From Skermanella aerolata KACC 11604 (GTDB lineage: Bacteria > Pseudomonadota > Alphaproteobacteria > Azospirillales > Azospirillaceae), in NCBI RefSeq assembly GCF_000936425.1, contig NZ_AVFK01000002.1, positions 186,001 to 250,000 of the forward strand: a stretch of 64,000 bases of DNA. Reading direction: 5' to 3'. Of the stretch, positions 8,610 to 18,192 are shown in pieces. The position numbers and the translations under genes were made by a program. The notes under the pieces were generated by a model, which saw nothing but the letters and a program-made list of their open reading frames with translations, did no database searches and was not told the DNA's origin. Position 1 is the first letter of the stretch. Each line of letters begins with the position of its first letter.

Positions 8610-10442
8610 TCAAGCGCCGGCGCTGCCCGCGACCTCCTCCGCCCGGAGACGGGTGTCGTCGGTCAGCGCCGCGAGGCCGCGCATGGTGGCGGTGATTTCC
8701 TCGGCGGCCGACGCGTTCGCGTGGGAAATCTCCGACAGCTCGATCAGGGCGGTTTCGATGCCGTCGACGCTCTCGCGCTGGCGCGCAACCTGATCGACGA
8801 TGATCTGCGACAGGCTGTCGGTCTCGGCGATGGTGACGGAAACCTCCTGCATCCGGCGGCCGACGGCGGCGGCAACTTCCAGCCCGCGGCCGATGCGGTC
8901 GTGGCTACGGCGGGCGAGTTCGGCGATCTCCTGCGCCAGCTTCAAGGTCTGCTGGGCCAGCGTGCCGACGGCGCCCGCGACGACCGAGAAGCCCCGGCCA
9001 TGCTCGCCCGCCCGCGATGCCTCGATCGAGGCGTTCAATGACAGGATGTTGGAGTGGGCGGCCAGCTTGCCGATCGCGACGGTGACGCGGTTGATCTCGC
9101 TGCTCATGTCGGCGATCTCGCGGACGGCATCGGCCATCGCGTCGATGTCGGACAGGCTTTCCTCCAGCCGGTCCGCCGCGTCGCGGGAGCGTTCCTGGCC
9201 GGTGCGGGTCACGGCGGCGACTTCCTTCATCGCTTCCCGCGTTTCCAGGAAGGAACGGCGCAGCCGTTCGACCGACGCCATCTGCCCGTGGGCGCCGTCC
9301 GATACCTGAGCGATGGCAGCGGCGGCCTGCCCGGTGGCGACCGAGACGTGCATGGTCGATTGGACCACCGTGTTGGACAGCGAGCGGGAGTCCTCCAGCG
9401 CCTGCTTGAAGCGGCGCATGGCGGCACCCAGCGCCGCGATCTCGTCGTCGAACCGGGAGGCTGGAACTTCGGTCGCGATGTCGCCATCGGCCAGCCGGCC
9501 CAGCGCTTCCGTCATCCGGCGCAACGGCCGGATGACGCCCTGCCTGACGAGGGCCACGACCGACAGCAGCGCCAGCAGGGACAAGGCGCCGCCGATGGCG
9601 GCGGTCCGTAGCGACTCCTCCCGCAGGCGGGTCGCACGCGCGTCCAGCAGTTCGACGAACTGGTCGTTGGCAGCTTGGGCGAAGCGGTCGATGGCGTCGA
9701 AGGTGGCCTGAACGGCGGCGGGATCGCCCCTGCCGCTCTCCATCATCGCCACGGCATGGCTCATCATCATGCCGAAGGGCTGGAAGGTCTTGTCCAGCGT
9801 CTCCTTGATAGCGGGATTGCCCTGCGGACCGGTCGCGGTCGCGACCGCGTACTCGATGCTTTGCAGCAGGTTCTCGATCCGGCCGCTGAGCAGCGCGCCG
9901 TCGAACCGTTTGGCGTCGCCGTCGGCATCATGGCCGGCGCCGCCTGCATTGTTGCGCCGGAGTTCGGTGAACTGTTCGCGCAGGTCGGCGAGGCTGGACG
10001 CGAAGATGTCGCCCAGATAGTACGACGCCAGTTCGGGGTCGAGCACGATGCCCGAACGGTTGGCGACCTGCTGCCCCAGCCTGCGGAGCGCCCGCCGGGC
10101 TTCCACCTTCATGGCGGAACGGTCCCTGGCGCGGATCAGCACCTCCGCCTTCTGCGAGAGCGCTTCGGTTTCCAGCGCGCTGCCGAAGCCGGTGCGGAGT
10201 TCCGCCAGTTTCGCCGCCAAGCCGTCGCCGTCCAGCGACTGCCGCAGCACCACCGCGCGGGTGAGCGCCGAATGCACGGCGTCGATACCGCGCAGATAGG
10301 CCGCCCCGTCTGCCTCCCGATGCGCCTGGACGATCTGCGCCTGATTGGCGCTGGTCTGGACCCACAGGCCATAGCCGACCGGAGCCAGGAACAGACAGGC
10401 GGCGAAACCCAGGCGGGTCGCTATGCTCAGTCGATGGAGCAT
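8610..10442 (-). CDS. Methyl-accepting chemotaxis protein, last gene of the che operon
   Basis: This 610-residue chemoreceptor has an N-terminal membrane segment (about 11-28), a helical sensory region of roughly 250 residues, a second membrane segment (AIGGALSLLALLSVVALV), a HAMP domain (RPLRRMTEALGRLADGDIAT) and a C-terminal signalling domain with the hairpin LAAHSNILSLNASIEASRAG. The hairpin tip departs from the common QTNLLALNA form, as it does in the sister MCP at 16568. The ATG at 10442 follows GGGAGGAG and overlaps the 3' end of cheA by 16 bp. Being last in the operon, it is presumably the dedicated or main input to this CheA. Its ligand is unknown. Confidence 0.93.
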   Translation of the reverse strand: MLHRLSIATRLGFAACLFLAPVGYGLWVQTSANQAQIVQAHREADGAAYLRGIDAVHSALTRAVVLRQSLDGDGLAAKLAELRTGFGSALETEALSQKAEVLIRARDRSAMKVEARRALRRLGQQVANRSGIVLDPELASYYLGDIFASSLADLREQFTELRRNNAGGAGHDADGDAKRFDGALLSGRIENLLQSIEYAVATATGPQGNPAIKETLDKTFQPFGMMMSHAVAMMESGRGDPAAVQATFDAIDRFAQAANDQFVELLDARATRLREESLRTAAIGGALSLLALLSVVALVRQGVIRPLRRMTEALGRLADGDIATEVPASRFDDEIAALGAAMRRFKQALEDSRSLSNTVVQSTMHVSVATGQAAAAIAQVSDGAHGQMASVERLRRSFLETREAMKEVAAVTRTGQERSRDAADRLEESLSDIDAMADAVREIADMSSEINRVTVAIGKLAAHSNILSLNASIEASRAGEHGRGFSVVAGAVGTLAQQTLKLAQEIAELARRSHDRIGRGLEVAAAVGRRMQEVSVTIAETDSLSQIIVDQVARQRESVDGIETALIELSEISHANASAAEEITATMRGLAALTDDTRLRAEEVAGSAGA

Positions 10443-13225
10443 GGCTCCTCCCTTCGGTCGGCAGGATGGATGATGAGGGTATGGGTGACCGGAGCCGCTT
10501 CGGCAGGCTCAGGCTCCAGCCAGTGGGCCGCGCGGGCGAACAGGGCTGTAGTGTCGAGGGTGAACATCACGCCGCCGCTGCCGACCACGGCGGCCCCGGC
10601 GATCAGCGGATTGACCTCGATCAGCGGATGCAGGCGCTTGAAGAAGACTTCGCGCCGTACCGCCATGCGGTCGATGATCAGGCCGATCCTGGAATCGCCG
10701 TCGTCGGCGACGACGACGGTGCGGTTGCCGGAGAGCGGGCCGGACGGCGTTTCCCGCAGGCCGAGCAAGGCGCCGAGATCGAGGACGGGCAGAAAGCGTC
10801 CGCGCAGCGACAGGGTCAGCCGCCGTCCTACCCTTTGCAGGTCGCGTGACGGAACTTCCACGACCTCGCGCACCGAGCGTTCGTGGATGGCGATGGTCTG
10901 GCCGGCTGTTTCCACGGTCAGGACGCGCTGCATGGCGGCCGAGACCGGGAACTCGATCGTCATGCGCGTGCCGGCGCCGATGCGGCTGTCGATGGTCAGC
11001 CGGCCGCCGAGCTTCTTGATCGCGGTGACTACGATATCCATGCCGACGCCACGACCGGATGTGGCCGTCACCTCGTCCCTGGTCGAGAAGCCGGGCAGCA
11101 GGATCAGGTTCAGCGCGTCGGCATCGGAGAGCCCCGCCGCTTCCGCCGTCCCGATCAGGCCCTTGCCGACCGCCTTGTCGCGGACGCGGGCGCCGTCGAT
11201 GCCGGCTCCGTCGTCCTCGACGTCGATGATGGCGAGGCTGGCGGTCTGTCGGGCACGGATGCGGATCGATCCGGCGGCGGGCTTGCCCGAGGCGAGACGC
11301 CGTTCGGGAGATTCGATCCCGTGGTCCACGCTGTTGCGGACGATATGGGTCAGCGGATCGACCAGCATCTCGATCATCGCCTTATCGACCTGCACGTCCT
11401 CGCCGGCGGTGGTCAGCGCCACCTCCTTGCCGACCAGGACGGCGGTGTCGCGGATCGGCCGGAGCAGGCGAGTGAACAACGTGCCGATGGGAACGACGCG
11501 GAGTGCTATTGCGCCGTCGTAGAGCTGGCGGACGGCGCGGTCGAGCCGCCGGAACTCCTCCCGCGTCGCCCGCGTGGGCTGGACGGCCTGCGGCGAGCCG
11601 TCCTCGCCCAGCACGCGAGACAGCGCGGTCAGGCCCAGCCGCAGTTCCCCGATCAGGTCCATGAAGCCGTCGATCGCGGCGCTCGGAACGCGGACCATGG
11701 CATCGACGGGGCGCGGAGCGACCGGGGCGGCGGCGGGAACGCCGGCGAGGGGGGAGGGGACCGGCGGCGGCGATGCCGGCACTGTCGGCACTGGCGGCGG
11801 TGACGGCGCTGACGTAGTGGAAACCACGCCTGCTTCCCGTCCCGGCGCGGCGTTGGAGTCGGTCACGAGGACCGAACGCAGACAGGCGTGTGACGGGTCG
11901 GTTTCCGCCAGCGCCACCGCGAAGGCATCGGGGCTGCCCAAAACGGCGACGACGTATTCGAACATCCCGCCGCCCAAGTCAAGGCGCGAGCGGTTGTACA
12001 GGCAGCGCTCCGCGCGGAGGCGGTCGGTCACGGCATCGACCGCCGCCGGGTCGCTTTCCAGGTCGAGCAGGACCAGGGTCAACGCGCAGCCGGACGCCGC
12101 CTCCTCCGCCATGCGGATCAGGGTTTCGGCGGGCCAGGGATGGGCTTGGCCCGCCGAAGGCGGCGAGGCGGACGCGTCGCCGGCGGCGGCGAAGCCGGTG
12201 ACCTCGAACCACGCGTCCCGCAGCGCCGTGATTTCCTCGTGCGGGATGTCCATGCCGGAACTGGCGGAGATGCCGATCAGGGCGCACAGGTCGGTCAGAG
12301 CTTCGGTGTCCGGAAGATCCTCTCCGCGCAGCAGGCGGGTCGCCACCAGATCGGCAAGTTCGACGCCCGCTTCGATCTCCATCGCGGCGAGTAGGCGGGA
12401 GGCGTGCAGCCAGACCGCCGGTTCGTCCGGTTCCGTCCTGAGGGCGCCGGCATGTTCCAGCAACAGGTCGCCGAACGGAACTTCCAGCGCTGCGGTCAGG
12501 GCGAAGGCGCCGATCGTCCTGCCGCTGGCTGTTTCGGCTCCCCGCAGGCGCAGCACGAGGTCGAGCCAGCCCCAGCGTCCGCCGATGGCCAGCCGGCGCG
12601 CAGCACCGGCGATACCGCCGAGGCCGGCTGTATCCGCCGCTTCCGCCAGCAGGGCCGCCGAGTCAGTGGGGTCTTCCGCGTCGATGGCGCCGATCAGGCC
12701 AAGCGTCGCGTCTTGCAAGGCTTCCAGATCGGCATCGCCGATAGTCAGCGCCGGAGCGGCAGGCATCGGCGCCGGAGCCGGTTGCGGGGGCGGCGGCGCT
12801 GCGGGAACCGCCGCGGCGGGCGCTGGCGCCGGCGTTTGCGTCAGATGGCTCTTCAGCTTGGCGACGATGGCGGCGTTGACCGGCTGGTCGGTGCGGGTCG
12901 CCATCGCGGTGCCCTGGAGGCGGCGCATCTCGTCCAGCGCTTCCAGCAAGGCGCTGACCAGACCGGTATCCAGCGTCCTGCTGCCGGCACGGACGAGGTG
13001 TAGGACATCCTCCGCCGCGTGGGCCACCGTTTCGACGCAGCGGAGCGCCAGCGCCGCCGAACCGCCCTTGACGGAATGGAAGGCACGGAACAGCTCGTCC
13101 ACCCGCGTCAGGTCGACCGGGCTGGCGGCCAGGATCGTTTCGATGGCGGTCAGGTACTCATCCAGTTCCGCGCCGAACAGGGCCCAGAATTCCTCCGTCG
13201 GATCGTCGGGATCGGTCGGGCTCAT
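10427..13225 (-). CDS. cheA: Chemotaxis histidine kinase CheA
   Basis: CheA autophosphorylates on its HPt domain and passes phosphate to CheY and CheB. The 932-residue protein has an N-terminal HPt with His50 in FRAFHSVKGGSAAL, a Pro/Ala-rich linker, a long middle region of about 350 residues, a dimerisation helix pair (FMDLIGELRLGLTALSRVLG), the ATPase domain with HIVRNSVDHGIESPERR, VEDDGAGID and GRGVGMDIV, and a C-terminal CheW-like domain. There is no receiver domain at the C-terminus. The start ATG at 13225 overlaps the cheB stop as ATGA, implying translational coupling. The enlarged region between HPt and dimerisation domain may replace P2. Confidence 0.95.
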   Translation of the reverse strand: MSPTDPDDPTEEFWALFGAELDEYLTAIETILAASPVDLTRVDELFRAFHSVKGGSAALALRCVETVAHAAEDVLHLVRAGSRTLDTGLVSALLEALDEMRRLQGTAMATRTDQPVNAAIVAKLKSHLTQTPAPAPAAAVPAAPPPPQPAPAPMPAAPALTIGDADLEALQDATLGLIGAIDAEDPTDSAALLAEAADTAGLGGIAGAARRLAIGGRWGWLDLVLRLRGAETASGRTIGAFALTAALEVPFGDLLLEHAGALRTEPDEPAVWLHASRLLAAMEIEAGVELADLVATRLLRGEDLPDTEALTDLCALIGISASSGMDIPHEEITALRDAWFEVTGFAAAGDASASPPSAGQAHPWPAETLIRMAEEAASGCALTLVLLDLESDPAAVDAVTDRLRAERCLYNRSRLDLGGGMFEYVVAVLGSPDAFAVALAETDPSHACLRSVLVTDSNAAPGREAGVVSTTSAPSPPPVPTVPASPPPVPSPLAGVPAAAPVAPRPVDAMVRVPSAAIDGFMDLIGELRLGLTALSRVLGEDGSPQAVQPTRATREEFRRLDRAVRQLYDGAIALRVVPIGTLFTRLLRPIRDTAVLVGKEVALTTAGEDVQVDKAMIEMLVDPLTHIVRNSVDHGIESPERRLASGKPAAGSIRIRARQTASLAIIDVEDDGAGIDGARVRDKAVGKGLIGTAEAAGLSDADALNLILLPGFSTRDEVTATSGRGVGMDIVVTAIKKLGGRLTIDSRIGAGTRMTIEFPVSAAMQRVLTVETAGQTIAIHERSVREVVEVPSRDLQRVGRRLTLSLRGRFLPVLDLGALLGLRETPSGPLSGNRTVVVADDGDSRIGLIIDRMAVRREVFFKRLHPLIEVNPLIAGAAVVGSGGVMFTLDTTALFARAAHWLEPEPAEAAPVTHTLIIHPADRREEPCSID

Positions 13226-14337
13226 CCGGATTTCTCTACCATTGCGGCAAGCCGCTGCCCAAGGCCGGGCGCATCCAGCACTTCGGTCGCCAGACCGGCG
13301 TCGATGGCGGAGCGCGGCATGCCCCAGATCACGGCCGAGGCCGGGTCCTGGACCAGCACGGGGCAACCGCGCTGGCTGAGCGCCCGGGCGCCCTCCGTCC
13401 CGTCCGTTCCCATTCCGGTCAGGATCAGGCCGACCGGACGCCGCGCCGACAAGGCGGCGGAGCGGAACAGGATATCGGCGTTCGGCCGGTAGACCGCCGT
13501 GCCCTCGTCCAGGAGACGCAGGGCGAAGACGCCGGCGCGGACCCGCACCAGCTCGCCGTTGCGTCCCCCCGGCAGCAGATAGACGGTGTTGGGGGAAAGC
13601 TCCCGGCCGTCCTCCGCTTCGACGACGGCGACGCCGAGCGTGGCGGCTAGGGAGTCGGCGAGGCTCCGGCTGAAGACCGGCGGGATGTGCTGGGCGATGA
13701 CGATGGGGGCCTTGAACGGGCAGGCCGGACCTAGGACCTGCGGCAGCGTCTGCGGACCGCCGGTGGACGACGCGATGACGACGACATCAGGCGCGCCGGC
13801 GGCAGAGGAGCGCCGGGCCGGAGGGAGGGACTGGGCCGGAGCGGCGGGCTGGGAAATCGCAGCGGGGATCTGGGCCGCCGGTCGCATGGGCGGACGGTCG
13901 CGGCCGGTCAGGATGGCGGCGGCGATGGCGAGCTTGCTGCGCAGCAACTCCCCCACTTGTGCGAGATCGGTCTTGAAGTGCTCCGATGCCTTGGGCACGA
14001 AGTCGATGGCGCCGCAGCTGAGAGCCGTCACGGTCAGGCTGGCGCCCTGGGTCGTGAAGGCGCTGACCATGATGAAGACGGGCGGTCCTGCCGCGGATGC
14101 GCGCACCCGTTTCAGCACGCCGATGCCGTCCAGGCCCGGCATGTCGATGTCCAGCGTGACGATGTCGGGCCGAAGCGAGCGGATCGCGTCCACCCCCGTC
14201 AGCCCGTCGGTGGCTTCTCCCGCCACGACGAAGCCGGGCGTATTGCCGACGATGTGGCGGAGCGACGCCCGCATGAAGGCGGAGTCGTCCACGATCAGGA
14301 CGCGCATCGGAGCCGTGCCCGGCGGCGGAAGCGTCAT
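13222..14337 (-). CDS. cheB: Chemotaxis glutamate methylesterase/deamidase CheB
   Basis: CheB removes methyl groups from chemoreceptors when phosphorylated. It has an N-terminal receiver (VLIVDDSAFMR, phosphoacceptor Asp63 in VTLDIDMPGLDG, Lys in FVPKAS), a Pro/Ala-rich linker and the C-terminal esterase with catalytic Ser191 in IASSTGGPQ, His217 in IAQHIPP and the Asp in LTGMGTDG. The ATG at 14337 overlaps the stop of the CheW gene as ATGA, so this start is chosen over an upstream in-frame codon. It lies directly before cheA in the same operon. Confidence 0.95.
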   Translation of the reverse strand: MTLPPPGTAPMRVLIVDDSAFMRASLRHIVGNTPGFVVAGEATDGLTGVDAIRSLRPDIVTLDIDMPGLDGIGVLKRVRASAAGPPVFIMVSAFTTQGASLTVTALSCGAIDFVPKASEHFKTDLAQVGELLRSKLAIAAAILTGRDRPPMRPAAQIPAAISQPAAPAQSLPPARRSSAAGAPDVVVIASSTGGPQTLPQVLGPACPFKAPIVIAQHIPPVFSRSLADSLAATLGVAVVEAEDGRELSPNTVYLLPGGRNGELVRVRAGVFALRLLDEGTAVYRPNADILFRSAALSARRPVGLILTGMGTDGTEGARALSQRGCPVLVQDPASAVIWGMPRSAIDAGLATEVLDAPGLGQRLAAMVEKSG

Positions 14338-15320
14338 GACGGCCGTCCTTCCCACAATGCGGCGCCGGCGGTCAGGCCGCGCAACAGCATCTCCCCGGTG
14401 ATGACGGAATAGGCGTGATCCTTCGGCTCGGCGGCATCGCTTCCAGGCTTGCGCGCGATGCCCGCCACGCCGGGAGCTGGGAACCAGCCCGGTTCCGTCA
14501 CGTCGCGGACCAGCGCCAGCGGCCGCTCTATCCCGTCCACCCGCAGCGCCAGCGGACCCACGGACGACGACAGGACGACGAAGTCGGCCGATGCCGGATG
14601 CATGTCGGCCTTGGCAAGGTCGAGCACCGGAACGATGGCGCCGATCACGTCGACGGCAAAGTCGATGGGCGGCAGCGCTCCCGGTATCCGGAACGGGCGC
14701 TGCCGGTATAGAATCCGCTGCACGTCGGAATATTGGGCGGCGAACAGGCGTCCGGCGACCGTGAAGACCAGATGCATCGGCGCGGCATGGGCCGCGTCCG
14801 GCTCATTCCGACGGCCGGAGCAGGACGCCGTGCCGGGGAACTCCCCAGGAGCGGTTGCCCTGGATGCGGAAGGAACGTCGCCGAGGCCGTCGCCCGCCAG
14901 GACGAAGGCGCGTCCGATGCCCTCGATCACCGCCGCCGACCGGCAGATGCGGCCCGCCGGAATCCACGGCGCCGGGGCAAGCGCCGCCGGCGTCCGGAAG
15001 CCCAGCACGCTGTCGGCAAGCAGGGCCACGGCGCCGGCGGGTCCCTGGATCAGGATGACGTCGCCCCGGCGTTCGGGGACGTGGTCGAAAATGCAGGCGG
15101 GATCGACGGCGGCGACGAACCGGTCCTGGTACAGCAGGACCCCGGCGACCAAGGGCGTCGGATAACCCGGATCGTCCAGGGCCGGTTCCTCGATGATCTC
15201 CAGCACATCGGCGGTCGGGCAGCAGAACGCCTGTCCACGCCGCTCGAAGGCCAGGACGGAGGCCAGTACGGAAGGATGGCCAGCTGCGGTCGTATCGGCT
15301 GCGGCGGCATCAGCGGCCAT
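14334..15320 (-). CDS. CheW-type coupling protein with two CheW domains
   Basis: The 328-residue protein contains two CheW-like domains, about residues 17-145 (SVLAFERRGQAFCCPTADVL, YQDRFVAAVDPACIF) and 182-310 (HLVFTVAGRLFAAQYSDVQ, AIVPVLDLAKADM), joined by a disordered linker. CheW couples receptors to CheA, so a tandem version could bridge two receptor or kinase units. It is the only CheW-type gene of this operon apart from the CheA domain. The ATG at 15320 overlaps the end of cheR by 11 bp, and its stop overlaps cheB. A CheV reading is excluded because no receiver domain is present. Confidence 0.85.
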   Translation of the reverse strand: MAADAAAADTTAAGHPSVLASVLAFERRGQAFCCPTADVLEIIEEPALDDPGYPTPLVAGVLLYQDRFVAAVDPACIFDHVPERRGDVILIQGPAGAVALLADSVLGFRTPAALAPAPWIPAGRICRSAAVIEGIGRAFVLAGDGLGDVPSASRATAPGEFPGTASCSGRRNEPDAAHAAPMHLVFTVAGRLFAAQYSDVQRILYRQRPFRIPGALPPIDFAVDVIGAIVPVLDLAKADMHPASADFVVLSSSVGPLALRVDGIERPLALVRDVTEPGWFPAPGVAGIARKPGSDAAEPKDHAYSVITGEMLLRGLTAGAALWEGRPS

Positions 15321-16110
15321 CGGATTTCCCCTTGATGAACACGCCGGCGCCGTCGCGGAACAGGGCACGGAAACCCAGCGCCGCCGGATCGACCGGCGGC
15401 GCCACGTCGCCGGGACCCAGCAGCAGCAGCCCGCCGGGTCTGACCGCCGACGCCAGAGCCCGCAGGGCAACGCTCCGGGATGCCGCGTCCATGTAGATCA
15501 GAACGTTGCGGCAGACGACCGCGTCGAATCGCTGCGGCGGAGGCAGGATGCCGGAGAGGATGTTGTGCTCGACGAAACGGACGGCGGCGCGGATCTCGCC
15601 GGCGACGGTACGGCGGCCGTCGGGCATCGCCGGCAGGTAGGTTTCGTCTTCGGTCCTAACTTCCCGGCAGGACGACATCTGGCCGGTGCGGTACTGCGCG
15701 GCCACAGCCGTCGTCAGCGCCTGCCGCGAGACGTCGGTGCCGGTCACGTTGGCGGGCAAACCCTTTGCGCGCAGCATGATGGCGAGGGAATAGGCTTCTT
15801 CCCCGGTAGCGCAGCCGGCCGACCACAGCGTCAGCGGCACGCCGGGGGATGCATCGTCCCGCAGCAGAGCCGCCATCAGCCCGAGTTGGCGGCGATCCCG
15901 GAAGAAGTAGGTCTCGCGGTTGGTGGCGCCGTCTATCAGCATCGACACCAGCGCGTCGCGCTCCGTGCCGGTCGCCAGGGTCCGTTGCGGCGACAGGGCA
16001 CCGCACGCTTCGATCAGGCGGGCGCCGACCGGCCCGGCCGGGTTCGCCCCGATCAGGCGGCAGGTGTCGAGTGCCAGCGGCGGTATCGTCACCTGCGGCA
16101 CCGGCGGCAT
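15310..16110 (-). CDS. cheR: Chemotaxis protein methyltransferase CheR
   Basis: CheR methylates chemoreceptor glutamates using SAM. The 266-residue protein has an N-terminal helical segment, TNRETYFFRDRRQLGLM, the SAM-binding motif LWSAGCATGEEAYSLAIML, TGTDVSRQAL, then FDAVVCRNVLIYMD and a late VRPGGLLLLGPGD. The ATG at 16110 shares one base with the TGA of the upstream receiver gene. There is no C-terminal TPR or pentapeptide-binding extension. Confidence 0.93.
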   Translation of the reverse strand: MPPVPQVTIPPLALDTCRLIGANPAGPVGARLIEACGALSPQRTLATGTERDALVSMLIDGATNRETYFFRDRRQLGLMAALLRDDASPGVPLTLWSAGCATGEEAYSLAIMLRAKGLPANVTGTDVSRQALTTAVAAQYRTGQMSSCREVRTEDETYLPAMPDGRRTVAGEIRAAVRFVEHNILSGILPPPQRFDAVVCRNVLIYMDAASRSVALRALASAVRPGGLLLLGPGDVAPPVDPAALGFRALFRDGAGVFIKGKSDGR

Positions 16111-16571
16111 CAGGCGCCCTCCGGCCGGGCCAGGGCAGCCCGCATCGCCGACAGGATGGCCCGGCCGCTGATCTCCACCAGATCGGCGCTGACGGCGCCG
16201 GACGGCTTGGCGACGACGGCGGATGCTCCCGCCATCAGGCAGGCACGACGTTCCGCCGATCCGGGTGCTGCTATCGACGACACGACGATGACGGCGGCGT
16301 CGCAGACGGCGCGGATCGCCGGCAGCGCGTCGAGGCCGCCGAGCACCGGCATTTCCAAGTCGAGGAGGCAGATGTCGGGGCACAGCTCGCGCGCCTGGGT
16401 GATCGCAACACGCCCGTCGGGAGCCGTGCCGGCCAAGCGCCAGATGCTGTTTCCGCCGGAGTCGCGGTCGCCTTCCACCAGCCGCGACAGCAGGCTGCGC
16501 ATCATCGACGAGTCGTCGACGATCAGGACGCTGGGCTGGGTTTCTGGCACGTCGGTTCCGCCGGTCGTCAC
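16110..16571 (-). CDS. Stand-alone receiver protein resembling the CheB receiver domain
   Basis: The 153-residue protein is one receiver domain: acidic pair in VLIVDDSSMMRSLL, phosphoacceptor Asp in CLLDLEMPVLGGLDAL, Ser in VVSSIA and Lys in VVAKPSG. The GGLDAL and KPSG signatures are those of CheB receivers rather than CheY, yet no esterase domain follows. It starts with GTG that overlaps the MCP stop as GTGA. It may act as a phosphate sink or as a competing acceptor for CheA; that role is inference. Confidence 0.85.
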   Translation of the reverse strand: MTTGGTDVPETQPSVLIVDDSSMMRSLLSRLVEGDRDSGGNSIWRLAGTAPDGRVAITQARELCPDICLLDLEMPVLGGLDALPAIRAVCDAAVIVVSSIAAPGSAERRACLMAGASAVVAKPSGAVSADLVEISGRAILSAMRAALARPEGA

Positions 16572-18151
16572 GCGGCGGCGCCGCTGGCCGGACGGCGCAC
16601 CGATTCGGCCTGCTGGCGGGTGCTGTCAGCCAGCCGCGTCAGTTCGATCATGGTCGCCGCGATTTCCTCGCTGGCGGTGGCGTTGGCGTTGGAGATCTCG
16701 GTCAGGCGTTGCAGGCTCAGTTCGATTTGCTGAAGCACGGCGCCCTGTTCCTCCATGGACTGGGCGATGTCTTCCGACAGGCTGTCGGTCTCGTTGATGG
16801 CGGCGGCGACGCTGTTCATGACGCCGCCGACGTCGGTCGCGATGCTGACGCCGTTCTGGATGCGCTCCCCGCTGTCGGCGGCGAGCAAGGCTATCTCCTG
16901 GGCGAGATTGGCGGTCTGCTGCGCCAGATTGCCGACTTCCTCCGCCACGACCGAGAAGCCCCGGCCATGCTCGCCGGCGCGGGCGGCCTCGATCGCCGCG
17001 TTCAGCGACAGGATGTTGGAGCGGGTGGCAAGCTCGCCGATGCTCTGGGTGATGCTGTTGATGCGGGCGCTGGTGACGGCGATCTCCTGCACGGCGGCGG
17101 TCATCGCCGTCATCTGGGTCAGGCCGCTGGCAAGCTGGGTCGCGGCGGCGCGGGAGCGGTCCTTGGCCGACAGGCTGACCGACGCGATGGTGCCGATGAT
17201 CGCCGTGGTGCGCGAGACCGAGCCGGTGATCGCCTCGACCGATTGCATCTGGCGCTGGGACCCGCCGGACACCTGCTCGACCGCCGCCGCCGCCTGGCTG
17301 GTCGCGGCGGCCACCTGTTCCGCCGCCGACTGGGTACGGCGCGACAGGTCGTCGGAGGCTGCCAGGGTGTCCTTGAGAAGCTGGACGGCGCGGGCGATAT
17401 CGCCGACCTCGTCGCCGCGTTCGACGCCTTCCACGGTGCGGTCGAGCGCGCCGCCCAGGATGTCCTTGGCGGTGGCGATCAGCCGATGCAGCGGGCGGAC
17501 CACGGTCAGGCGCAGCAGCGTGAGGGCGAAGATGAAGACCGCCACCAGCGATGCCGCGACCAGGGCCACGATCATGCCGCTGTCGGCTTGGGATCGCTCA
17601 ACCGTAGCGAGGGCCTGGACCCGCGCCTGTTCCTGCGCCTGATCGATCAGCTTGTTCATCAGGCCATCGAATTCCTCGACCGAGGAGATTACCGGCCGGA
17701 CGAGCTCGCGGAGCGCTTCTCCGTGAGCGCCGTCATTCTGGGCGAGCTTGGCTGCGGTCAGCGGCTCGATCCGCTGGGTCACCCGGTCGAAGGCGTCGCG
17801 GGCGAGCTTCAGGTCCCTGGCGAAATCCGGCAGATGGCGTTCCGCTTCCGCGATGCGGAGGACGAGATTGACCATTTCCTCCTTCATCCGGGCATTGGTC
17901 TGCCGGGCACGGAACCCGCTCGGCTCGCCCAGCATTTCGAACGTCAGGCGAACGGTGTTCATCGCGGTCGCCCGCGCCCGCGCCATCCAGACGATGCCGA
18001 CGGCGTCGGGGTCGATCAGGGCGGTGAACTGGGCCTCGGTCTGGTCCTGGATCGCCTTGATCCGGTAGATCCCGGCGGATACCGCGACCGCCAGGATGGC
18101 CAGGATCAGGAGCACCTTGCCGATGATCGGCACGGACAAAGTCGGTTTCAT
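16568..18151 (-). CDS. Methyl-accepting chemotaxis protein, second gene of the che operon
   Basis: This 527-residue chemoreceptor has a first membrane segment at about 8-28 (IGKVLLILAILAVAVSAGIY), a helical periplasmic domain of about 165 residues, a second membrane segment near 193-215 (MIVALVAASLVAVFIFALTLL), HAMP (VVRPLHRLIATAKDILGG) and a signalling domain with ELATRSNILSLNAAIEAARAG. The hairpin is shared with the MCP at the operon end, suggesting both signal to this CheA. It follows the cheY-like gene by 41 bp and overlaps the next receiver gene (GTGA). Confidence 0.93.
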   Translation of the reverse strand: MKPTLSVPIIGKVLLILAILAVAVSAGIYRIKAIQDQTEAQFTALIDPDAVGIVWMARARATAMNTVRLTFEMLGEPSGFRARQTNARMKEEMVNLVLRIAEAERHLPDFARDLKLARDAFDRVTQRIEPLTAAKLAQNDGAHGEALRELVRPVISSVEEFDGLMNKLIDQAQEQARVQALATVERSQADSGMIVALVAASLVAVFIFALTLLRLTVVRPLHRLIATAKDILGGALDRTVEGVERGDEVGDIARAVQLLKDTLAASDDLSRRTQSAAEQVAAATSQAAAAVEQVSGGSQRQMQSVEAITGSVSRTTAIIGTIASVSLSAKDRSRAAATQLASGLTQMTAMTAAVQEIAVTSARINSITQSIGELATRSNILSLNAAIEAARAGEHGRGFSVVAEEVGNLAQQTANLAQEIALLAADSGERIQNGVSIATDVGGVMNSVAAAINETDSLSEDIAQSMEEQGAVLQQIELSLQRLTEISNANATASEEIAATMIELTRLADSTRQQAESVRRPASGAAA

Positions 18152-18192
18152 CGCCGTTCCTTAATCTCGGCTTGTCGCTTGGGCGAAGCGGT

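Noticed and set aside
11574-13379. 601-codon plus-strand frame opposite cheA
   Set aside because: Ser/Arg/Ala-rich shadow without family features; cheA is unmistakable on the other strand.
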